5,134 bases of DNA from contig JANWHL010000302.1 of the NCBI GenBank assembly GCA_025450405.1, forward strand, positions 1 to 5,134. Reading direction: 5' to 3'. Below the pieces are notes generated by a model. It was not told the origin of the DNA. It saw only the letters and a list, made by a program, of their open reading frames with translations, and made no database searches. The DNA is from Ktedonobacterales bacterium (GTDB taxonomy: Bacteria; Chloroflexota; Ktedonobacteria; Ktedonobacterales; JADMIN01). This document shows positions 1 to 4,624 of this stretch, piece after piece. Each line of letters opens with the position of its first letter. The stretch's first letter is position 1. The translations under genes and the position numbers were made by a program.

Positions 1-5
1 CCCAT
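1..5 (-). CDS. Probable gene start running off the left edge (5' fragment only)
   Basis: On the minus strand an ATG at 5-3 is preceded by a perfect AGGAGG Shine-Dalgarno sequence at 20-15, with a 9-nt gap. That is good start context, and the ATG points out of the window. Only the start codon and two further bases are visible, so the product cannot be named. The gene would follow the zinc-ribbon membrane protein gene in the same direction, about 127 nt downstream of its stop, with a strong hairpin between them. It may therefore have its own promoter or be reached only by read-through. The call rests on the ribosome-binding sequence alone. Confidence 0.42.
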
Positions 6-14
6 CGAGAAGTT

Positions 15-20
15 CCTCCT
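15..20 (-). promoter_or_regulatory. Shine-Dalgarno sequence for the left-edge gene
   Basis: AGGAGG on the minus strand fully matches the usual anti-Shine-Dalgarno complement. It lies 9 nt upstream of an ATG at 5-3. It is the only evidence for a gene beginning at the edge. Confidence 0.45.
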
Positions 21-60
21 GACGCAGGTCTATGCTCGCCGATCTGACCGCGCCGCGCCC

Positions 61-75
61 GCGCGGATACCGCGC
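61..75. repeat. Small inverted repeat next to the terminator hairpin
   Basis: GCGCGG (61-66) and CCGCGC (70-75) form a perfect 6-bp stem with a 3-nt loop. The last two bases overlap the base of the large hairpin at 74-129, so the two structures nearly stack or compete at the margin. It may contribute to termination after the membrane-protein gene. Confidence 0.4.
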
Positions 76-129
76 CGCTTGCCGCCGCCCGGGGACGCGG
101 CTGGGCGTCCCCGGTCGGCGGCAAGCGGC
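74..129 (-). terminator. Long GC-rich hairpin, probable terminator of the zinc-ribbon membrane protein gene
   Basis: A 14-bp outer stem (74-87 with 116-129) is followed by one C/T mismatch (88 and 115), a 10-bp inner stem (89-98 with 105-114) and a 6-nt loop. The hairpin begins 3 nt after the TAG stop at 135-133, which is the usual place for a terminator or mRNA 3'-end stabiliser. No T-run follows on either strand, so it is not a classical intrinsic terminator. It could be a U-less ('I-shaped') terminator of the kind described in high-GC bacteria, a protective 3' structure, or a block to read-through into the next gene. The structure is seen directly; its function is inferred. Confidence 0.65.
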
Positions 130-132
130 CAG

Positions 133-2814
133 CTATGCCCCAAAGGGGTCCGTTGATCCGGGATCGCCCGCGAGTGGCTGGGCATCAGGCCCCGGGTCAT
201 CGGCGCGCGGCTCCGCCATGGGCGACCACGCGCCGGCGCCCATCTCCGCGAGCGGCGGGTCACCCGTACCCGGTCCCGGTGGGGGAGCCAAGCGCGGGAG
301 CGGCGGGACAAACCCAGGCACGGGGGATTCCGCGGACACGGGATAGGTGGACCCTGGCTGCGCGGCCAGAGGCTGGGAGTAGATGGGCTGCGCACCGAGC
401 GGTTGGGAGTAGACCGGTTGGGAGACGGGCGGCGGATACGCCGCCGGATATCCCGCCGGATATCCCGCCAGCGGCCGCGAAGCGTTCGGTGCCGCCTGCC
501 ACGGAGTCAGCGGCGCAGACACCGCGCCGTAACCGGGGGCGACGAGCGCCAGCGGTGCGCTGGCGGTGTAGGGGATCTGGACCAGCGGTGGCGCCGTCAA
601 GCCCACGGCGGACGGCACCGGCGACGCCACGGCCACGACGAGGCTGCCGATGAAGAAGAGCAGTGGCACGCCAATCACGGCCGCCGCGACCCACGGGTCC
701 ACCACGCTGTAGACGTGATAGGTCGCCGTGTTCGCCGCGACGACGTTTACGACATCCAAGGCGACGACCACCAGCGCGAGACCGACGGCGGCGAGGATGC
801 CATCGTAGGCCCAGGCGCGCGCCGGGCTCCGCGCCTGCCCGTTGGGGAGCGCGGTCACGCGGTCGAGCACAGGCGACAAGGCCAGCGCGAACGGGCGGAG
901 CGGCGTGAGCACGAGGCGCGGCAGCGCGCCCAGGCCCGGGATGGCACTTGCGCTCGCCCCGCCCAGCCCGCCCACGACCGCGGAGGTCAGCAGCGCCGCG
1001 AGAAAGGTGCCACCGACGAGCGGGCCGACGGTCGCGCCGCCCAGCTCACCACCAGACTGGCCCAAAATCGAGGCCGCGCTGGCGTTCACGTCCACCTCGC
1101 CCGAGACGAGGTACGCGGCCAGCGCCAGCAGGATGCTCGTGGGGACGGCCATCAGGGCGCCAACCAGAAAGCCGTCGGCAGGACCGGTCGCCCCCGCCGC
1201 GCGCGCCGCAACCCGGCCGCCAGCGAGATAGCAAATGGCTGGGATGAGCGCGATCGCGAACCACCAGTGATTCGGCGGGCCAACCTGAGCGCCATAGAGT
1301 CCGTAGCTGAGTGAACTGTTCGCGGACTGCGACCCTATGACGGAGGCATTGAGGCCGATCGGGCCGCCGGTCGCCAGCGCGAAGGCCCATATCGCCGCGG
1401 GCGGGGCGATTGTGACGACCAGGAGGAGGAGCAAGCTGAGCTCGCCGGTCGCCCCATCAGCCTGACCGAGGGTGCCTACGGGCAGACCGGAGCTGGCGAC
1501 CGTCTGGGCGGAGACCGTAGTGAAGTAAGCTATCGCGGCGATCCCGAGCGTGAGGAAGATGAGCACGCCCATGGTGACGGCGACGAACGCGCCGATGGTG
1601 GCGCCGGCGAGCCGCGCCGCGCCCCGCGAGCGCACCGCCAGAGCCTGGGTCACGCCGAGGACACCAGATAGGCTGTCGCGGCCGGCGAGTTGGATCCAGC
1701 CACCCAGGGCGCCGAAGAGGACACCCCAGAGCACCCCATACGCGAGCGCCTGCGCCGCCGATGGCCCGAAAGTGAACGAGCCGCTTTCTAGGAGGGATGC
1801 GCCGCTGGTGGAGGTGGACGCGAAGACCATGAAGATGGCGAGCAGGATCGCGTAGAACGGGCCGACGAGCGCGCCCCGGGCGAGGCTGAAGAGCGGACGC
1901 CGCTGGTAATCGCTCGACGCGGAGACATAGCCGCCCGCGACCAGCGCCAGCGCGGGAACGAGGATGAGGCCCGTCAGCGGCGGGCTGACCGTCATGTCCG
2001 CGGTCGCGCTGCCGAGCCCGCTGGCGCTCAGGTGCGCGACCAGCGGAATGTGCTGCTCGATGGCGAACAGATTGAGGAGGTTGGGGGTGAGCAACGTCTG
2101 GATGATGCCGGCATAGGGCGCCACCGAAGGCGAGTTGGCCAGCCCGGTGACGAGGGCGTTCACGGCGCTGCTCCAGATGGCCTGGACCACGAGCGTCAAT
2201 AGCAGGCCGATGGCGACGGCGACGACGGCCCCAAGCGCCGCGGTGAACAGCTTGCTCACGGCGTAGCGCGCGGAGAGATTGCGAGTCAGTGCCGCCTGTA
2301 GTCCGGTGCGCGGTGCGGCGAGTGCGGGATCGGCGTCGGCGCCGAAGAGGCCGGGAAGGAGACCCGCGTCAGGGAACACCTGAGATCGCCCGGGGGCGAC
2401 GAGCGGTTGTCCGACGCTTCCGCGGCCGGGCATTCCATATCCTGGCACTTGGAGCGGCTGCGAGTACTGATACATGGCGGGCAGTTGGGCCGGGGTCTGG
2501 GCGCCGTAGGGCGCGGCCACAGGCATGGAAGCCGGAGCGATGTAGGCTGGCGGCACGCCTCCAGGGCCAACAAGCGGCGTTGATGGCGGCGCGAACGCCT
2601 GAGCCGCGGCAGGTTGCGCGGGGTACCCCGGAGGGGGATAGCCAGGTGGGACGACGAGCGGCGCGGAGAGTGAACCGGGGTAATAGGGCGGCGCGGCGCC
2701 GGCCGCCCCGGACATCTCGGGAGTGGCGGCGGGCGATGCGCTAAGCGGTGTGCCGCAGTGGATGCAAAATGTGGCGCCGGCGGGATTGACGGTCTGGCAA
2801 CGAGGGCAGTGCAC
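133..2814 (-). CDS. Zinc-ribbon polytopic membrane protein with Pro/Tyr-rich tails, function unknown
   Basis: This 893-aa protein matches no family I can name. A zinc ribbon opens it: Cys3-x2-Cys6 and Cys17-x2-Cys20. Residues about 22-165 are rich in Pro, Ala, Gly and Tyr (PPGYPPPGYPAQP-like) and probably disordered. Hydrophobic segments lie near 189-212, 279-299, 313-334, 354-375, 401-432, 459-482, 515-533, 545-571, 593-620, 671-695 and 707-731. Residues 740-893 form a second Pro/Tyr-rich tail with 10-residue repeats and an acidic end. The membrane part is internally duplicated: 285-333 aligns without gaps to 523-571. If 459-482 (VTIAPPAAIW at its centre) is re-entrant, Arg-rich loops all fall inside and both tails are cytoplasmic. 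The start is GTG, with Shine-Dalgarno AAGGGAG 7 nt upstream and an in-frame TGA at 2841-2839 excluding an earlier start. No catalytic motif is visible. A membrane scaffold or envelope role is possible but unproven. The reading frame is certain; function is not. Confidence 0.93.
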   Translation of the reverse strand: MHCPRCQTVNPAGATFCIHCGTPLSASPAATPEMSGAAGAAPPYYPGSLSAPLVVPPGYPPPGYPAQPAAAQAFAPPSTPLVGPGGVPPAYIAPASMPVAAPYGAQTPAQLPAMYQYSQPLQVPGYGMPGRGSVGQPLVAPGRSQVFPDAGLLPGLFGADADPALAAPRTGLQAALTRNLSARYAVSKLFTAALGAVVAVAIGLLLTLVVQAIWSSAVNALVTGLANSPSVAPYAGIIQTLLTPNLLNLFAIEQHIPLVAHLSASGLGSATADMTVSPPLTGLILVPALALVAGGYVSASSDYQRRPLFSLARGALVGPFYAILLAIFMVFASTSTSGASLLESGSFTFGPSAAQALAYGVLWGVLFGALGGWIQLAGRDSLSGVLGVTQALAVRSRGAARLAGATIGAFVAVTMGVLIFLTLGIAAIAYFTTVSAQTVASSGLPVGTLGQADGATGELSLLLLLVVTIAPPAAIWAFALATGGPIGLNASVIGSQSANSSLSYGLYGAQVGPPNHWWFAIALIPAICYLAGGRVAARAAGATGPADGFLVGALMAVPTSILLALAAYLVSGEVDVNASAASILGQSGGELGGATVGPLVGGTFLAALLTSAVVGGLGGASASAIPGLGALPRLVLTPLRPFALALSPVLDRVTALPNGQARSPARAWAYDGILAAVGLALVVVALDVVNVVAANTATYHVYSVVDPWVAAAVIGVPLLFFIGSLVVAVASPVPSAVGLTAPPLVQIPYTASAPLALVAPGYGAVSAPLTPWQAAPNASRPLAGYPAGYPAAYPPPVSQPVYSQPLGAQPIYSQPLAAQPGSTYPVSAESPVPGFVPPLPRLAPPPGPGTGDPPLAEMGAGAWSPMAEPRADDPGPDAQPLAGDPGSTDPFGA
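361..420 (-). repeat. Two 30-bp tandem repeats coding a 10-residue unit in the C-terminal tail
   Basis: Residues 799-808 (QPVYSQPLGA) and 809-818 (QPIYSQPLAA) are encoded by adjacent 30-bp units at 391-420 and 361-390, identical at 22 of 30 bases. A third, degenerate unit, QPGSTYPVSA, follows at 819-828. YSQPL also occurs in the N-terminal tail near residue 117, so both low-complexity tails share a motif. The repeat preserves the reading frame and probably arose by duplication within the gene. Confidence 0.75.
443..466 (-). repeat. Two perfect 12-bp tandem repeats coding GYPA-GYPA
   Basis: GCCGGATATCCC occurs twice head to tail (443-454, 455-466), followed by GCC. On the minus strand it encodes the GYPAGYPA stretch near residues 784-791. 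Each unit contains the palindrome GGATATCC. A perfect short repeat inside a coding tail suggests recent slippage. Confidence 0.7.
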
Positions 2815-2821
2815 GGACTGG

Positions 2822-2828
2822 CTCCCTT
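2822..2828 (-). promoter_or_regulatory. Shine-Dalgarno sequence fixing the GTG start of the membrane protein
   Basis: AAGGGAG on the minus strand lies 7 nt upstream of the GTG at 2814-2812. With the in-frame TGA at 2841-2839 just upstream, this leaves the GTG as the first plausible start. That start places the CPRC half of the zinc ribbon at residues 3-6. Confidence 0.75.
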
Positions 2829-2942
2829 CGTTCTCAAGTCAAATAAATGCGACAAGGCGATGAAAGTGGTTTCCCCCTTTCCTGCTCGCTGAACGGCGCG
2901 ACTGAGAGTGCGACTCCCACATATCGCTCATAGCGCGAGACC

Positions 2943-2970
2943 ATTCTACTCCTAGATGACCTATTGTCAA
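2943..2970 (-). promoter_or_regulatory. Sigma-70-type promoter of the zinc-ribbon membrane protein gene
   Basis: On the minus strand a perfect -35 hexamer TTGACA (2970-2965) is separated by 16 bp from TAGAAT (2948-2943), which matches the -10 consensus at 5 of 6 positions. Transcription would start near 2936 and give a leader of about 122 nt before the GTG. It is the best promoter match in the window. Its hexamers are the type read by primary sigma factors, so the upstream sigma gene product or the housekeeping factor could use it. The 12-bp repeat array lies about 45 bp upstream of the -35 hexamer. Confidence 0.72.
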
Positions 2971-2999
2971 GGGGGGATACGAGACCGACGCGCGGCCGG

Positions 3000-3069
3000 T
3001 GGCTGCGATCGCCCGCAGTCGAGATCGCAGTCGAGATCGCAGTCGAGATCGCAGTCGAGATCGCAGCCA
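3000..3069. repeat. 11-bp inverted repeat enclosing the 12-bp tandem array
   Basis: TGGCTGCGATC (3000-3010) is perfectly complementary in reverse to GATCGCAGCCA (3059-3069). The intervening 48 bases are almost entirely the tandem array. The left arm contains CTGCGATC, whose complement GATCGCAG recurs at each repeat junction (3023, 3035, 3047 and 3059). Alternative shorter hairpins are therefore possible. Five GATC sites fall within the element. Confidence 0.8.
3015..3066. repeat. 12-bp tandem repeat, four perfect copies
   Basis: GCAGTCGAGATC is repeated without any mismatch at 3015-3026, 3027-3038, 3039-3050 and 3051-3062, followed by a partial GCAG. It is intergenic and lies between about 80 and 130 bp upstream of the predicted start of the membrane-protein transcript. 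The perfect identity points to recent expansion by slippage or to selection on repeated binding sites. There are no spacers of the CRISPR type. Confidence 0.92.
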
Positions 3070-3079
3070 AGGGCGCACG

Positions 3080-3149
3080 ACCAGGCCGCCGGCCAGTGGG
3101 CGCGCGGATCCATCCGAGCCGGCTCGCGGCCGCCACGGCACGGCCTGGT
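3080..3149. repeat. Long-range inverted repeat with a 12-bp palindromic core
   Basis: ACCAGGCCG (3080-3088) pairs perfectly with CGGCCTGGT (3141-3149). Between them lies a perfect 12-bp palindrome, CGAGCCGGCTCG (3115-3126), and GTGG/CCAC (3096-3099 with 3133-3136) can add an inner helix. The element sits between the sigma terminator and the next promoter, so it is not clearly part of either mRNA. It could be a structured RNA, a protein-binding region or chance pairing in GC-rich sequence. Confidence 0.4.
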
Positions 3150-3186
3150 ATCAGTTCGCGGAAACACAACGGGACGTGGCGACACG

Positions 3187-3217
3187 ACGTGGGGCCGGGA
3201 TGATCCCGGCCCCACGT
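3187..3217 (-). terminator. Perfect 14-bp hairpin, probable terminator of the sigma factor gene
   Basis: ACGTGGGGCCGGGA (3187-3200) and its exact reverse complement (3204-3217) enclose a 3-nt loop. The hairpin lies 61 nt beyond the TAA stop of the sigma gene and upstream of the next promoter, as expected for a transcript end. No T-run follows immediately on either strand; the nearest T-richer stretch on the minus strand is roughly 20 nt further on. Like the hairpin at 74-129, it would be a U-less terminator or 3'-end protector. The symmetry means it could act in both directions. Confidence 0.68.
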
Positions 3218-3278
3218 GCCAACCGTGTTCAATGTTGTCGCGCGGCCCGCGGTCTGGGGCAATGCGCGAGATGCGTGA

Positions 3279-4379
3279 TTAGAGCGATTCCCGCAGCGAC
3301 TGCGTGACACTGGCGCTCCGCAGCTTCGCCAGGGCCACCATCTCCAGCTGGCGCACCCGCTCGCGCGAGATGCCCAGCTCTTTGCCGACCTCGAGCAGCG
3401 TCCGGCTCCGTCCGTCGCCGATGCCGTAGCGGAGAATCACCACCGAGCGCTCGCGAGTCGTGAGCTGCGAGAGCGCGCGGTGCAGCTCCTCGCCGAGCAG
3501 GTGCTGCGAGGCGATGTCGGCGGGCGCCTGCGAGCCAGGATCTTCCAGCGTGTCAGCCAGCGCGAGGCGCGTATCCACATCAGAAGGGGCGTCGAGCGAG
3601 ATGGGCTGCTCGGTGATGTGCATCAGGTCGTCCACTTCCTCGGATAGCATGCCCGAGGCCTCGGCGATCTGATTGGGCAGCGGGTCGCCGCCGTTCTCCT
3701 GCGAGAGCTGCGAGGCGATGCGCCGCACCTTGCGCAACCGCGTCGCCACATGCTCGGGCAGATGAATCAGGCGCGACTGCTCGCCAGCGGCGCGGCTGAT
3801 GGCCTGCCGGATCCACCACGTGGCATAGGTGCCAAAATGGCAGCCGCGGCGCCAGTCGAACTTCTCCGCGGCGCGCATCAGGCCCAGGTTGCCCTCCTGG
3901 ATCAGGTCGATCAGTGGCACACCCGAGTTGGTATAGCGCCGGGCGATGGCGATCACCAGACGCAGATTCGCTTCGATCAACCGCCGGCGCGCGCGTGAGT
4001 CCCCAGCGGCCGAGCGCTTGGCGAGCGTCAGTTCCTCATCGTGGGAGAGCAGCGAAAGCCCACGGATGTCGTGCAGGTAGCTCTGGAAGGCATCTTCGCT
4101 GCCGTCCGCGCCCCCATACGAGCCCGCGCCCTTGCCAAAGAGCGCCTCTTCCTCTTCGGCGCTCAGCTCTGCTAGCTCTTCATCCGAAGGCTCGCGGTCG
4201 TCACCGGTTTCCGGCGCCGCCTCCGGCAGCTCCGTCACCACGACCGACGTCAATTCCGTGACGGTCAGACCGGCGTCAGTCGCGTCGAGTCCGCTCGCGT
4301 CCGGCACCATCTCCTCGAACGCCTGCCGCAACAGCCGATCGGCGGGCATATCGAGCATTCCAGGTCGCGTGGCAGCCAT
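3279..4379 (-). CDS. RNA polymerase sigma-70 family factor, primary-like (RpoD/SigA type)
   Basis: The 366-aa protein directs core RNA polymerase to promoters. After an acidic, poorly conserved N-terminus (about 1-90), region 1.2 lies at 95-128 and region 2 at 132-205. Region 2 includes NLRLVIAIARRY, DLIQEGNLGLMRAAEKFDW (core binding) and FGTYATWWIRQAI (-10 recognition and melting). Region 3 covers 206-290, with a 3.2-like finger SLDAP...LADTLEDP. Region 4 lies at 298-360, with the -35-binding helix-turn-helix TLLEVGKELGISRERVRQLE. No recognisable region 1.1 is seen, and 366 aa is in the usual range for short SigA and group 2 factors. Compared with the usual KGYKFSTYATWWIRQAI and IRIP, it has RGCHFGTYATWWIRQAI and IHLP, which favours an alternative, group 2-like factor over the sole housekeeping one. 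ATG is supported by GAGGAG 6 nt upstream and an in-frame TGA at 4406-4404. Family assignment is secure; primary versus group 2 status is not. Confidence 0.97.
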   Translation of the reverse strand: MAATRPGMLDMPADRLLRQAFEEMVPDASGLDATDAGLTVTELTSVVVTELPEAAPETGDDREPSDEELAELSAEEEEALFGKGAGSYGGADGSEDAFQSYLHDIRGLSLLSHDEELTLAKRSAAGDSRARRRLIEANLRLVIAIARRYTNSGVPLIDLIQEGNLGLMRAAEKFDWRRGCHFGTYATWWIRQAISRAAGEQSRLIHLPEHVATRLRKVRRIASQLSQENGGDPLPNQIAEASGMLSEEVDDLMHITEQPISLDAPSDVDTRLALADTLEDPGSQAPADIASQHLLGEELHRALSQLTTRERSVVILRYGIGDGRSRTLLEVGKELGISRERVRQLEMVALAKLRSASVTQSLRESL

Positions 4380-4385
4380 CTCGCG

Positions 4386-4391
4386 CTCCTC
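4386..4391 (-). promoter_or_regulatory. Shine-Dalgarno sequence of the sigma factor gene
   Basis: GAGGAG on the minus strand lies 6 nt before the ATG at 4379-4377. It selects this Met over Met8 and Met11 further in. The base of the leader hairpin (4394-4417) ends only 2 nt upstream of it. Confidence 0.8.
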
Positions 4392-4393
4392 AC

Positions 4394-4417
4394 CCCGGGT
4401 CTCTCAGTGGACCCGGG
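4394..4417 (-). promoter_or_regulatory. Leader hairpin abutting the sigma Shine-Dalgarno sequence
   Basis: On the minus strand CCCGGGTC (4417-4410) and GACCCGGG (4401-4394) form a perfect 8-bp stem with an 8-nt loop, and two G-U pairs can extend it toward the ribosome-binding site. A stem this close could set ribosome access, or hold the site open by taking up nearby sequence. It has no T-run and no visible aptamer, so a riboswitch is not claimed. The loop carries the in-frame TGA that rules out an upstream start. Confidence 0.5.
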
Positions 4418-4517
4418 ACCTACTTGCCCTCACCGCTCCGCAGCGCGCGGTTGTTGGGAGGAACGAACGCGCCAATGCACACCTCTACGCGTGTACACTC
4501 TTTGTCCATCCTGGGCC

Positions 4518-4523
4518 AGTATA
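4518..4523 (-). promoter_or_regulatory. Candidate -10 element of the sigma factor gene
   Basis: TATACT on the minus strand matches the -10 consensus at 5 of 6 positions and lies in a locally less GC-rich stretch. It would start transcription near 4511, with a leader of about 131 nt. No good -35 hexamer is found 16-19 bp upstream, where the bases read roughly TGCGGT, ATGCGG, GATGCG or TGATGC. A nearby alternative, TGGACA (4508-4503) with TAGAGG 15 bp on, is weaker. The promoter assignment is tentative. Confidence 0.4.
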
Positions 4524-4545
4524 CCCAAGAGGGGTAGGTACCGCA

Positions 4546-4561
4546 TCAGGTGTTCACCTGA
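4546..4561. promoter_or_regulatory. 16-bp palindromic candidate operator upstream of the sigma gene
   Basis: TCAGGTGTTCACCTGA has perfect 7-bp arms around a central TT. It is centred about 42 bp upstream of the start predicted from the TATACT element. That position and the missing -35 are typical of a site for a dimeric activator, but a repressor would also fit. The cognate protein is unknown. Confidence 0.45.
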
Positions 4562-4592
4562 CTTTCCGGTAGAAAAACGCCTGACTCATTGC

Positions 4593-4624
4593 GGTCGATC
4601 GGCCAGTCTCCCGTCCGATCGATC
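4593..4624. repeat. Inverted repeat TCGATCGG / CCGATCGA
   Basis: TCGATCGG (4595-4602) and CCGATCGA (4615-4622) form a perfect 8-bp stem with a 12-nt loop, extended by one wobble and one G-C pair to 4593-4624. It lies upstream of the candidate sigma promoter. It could be a protein-binding dyad, or a hairpin at the end of a transcript coming from the right. No T-run follows it directly. Confidence 0.4.

Larger units (their letters stand above)
2815..3278. other. 464-bp intergenic region between the sigma and membrane-protein genes
   Basis: No credible gene is visible here. Reading in the direction of transcription, it contains the sigma-gene terminator hairpin (3217-3187), a long-range inverted repeat with a palindromic core (3149-3080), the 12-bp tandem array with its flanking inverted repeat (3069-3000), the promoter (2970-2943) and an untranslated leader (about 2936-2815). 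The open frames across the array exist only because a 12-bp unit cannot shift frame and contains no stop. Confidence 0.7.

Noticed and set aside
403..1314. 303-codon plus-strand open frame opposite the membrane-protein gene
   Set aside because: Its translation is Arg/Gly/Asp-rich without domains. It is the antisense shadow of a gene with clear zinc-ribbon and membrane segments and its own start signals, and such frames are common in GC-rich DNA.
3005..3012. GCGATCGC, the cyanobacterial HIP1 octamer
   Set aside because: A single copy in GC-rich DNA is expected by chance. It is part of the arm flanking the tandem array and no other feature points to cyanobacteria.
3015..3066. CRISPR array
   Set aside because: Units are 12 bp and directly adjacent, with no spacers and no cas genes.
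2964..3310. Several open frames with repeated tetrapeptides across the 12-bp array on both strands
   Set aside because: A 12-bp unit without stop codons keeps every frame open. None has convincing start signals, and they overlap the terminator and promoter.
4392..4428. Minus-strand AGTAGG...GAGAG in the sigma leader, slightly reminiscent of a T-box stem I
   Set aside because: Only about 130 nt of leader exist and the sigma ATG follows within 20 nt. No antiterminator or specifier region can fit.
4491..4498. GTGTACAC palindrome in the sigma leader
   Set aside because: Eight bases is too short to support an operator on its own. It lies downstream of the predicted start and has no second copy nearby.
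4530..4544. Plus-strand GGGGTAGGTACCGC resembling the T-box AGGGTGGTACCGCG motif
   Set aside because: It has an extra base inside the key UGGN segment. No stem I or specifier structure is recognisable upstream, and no aminoacyl-tRNA synthetase or amino-acid gene follows on that strand.
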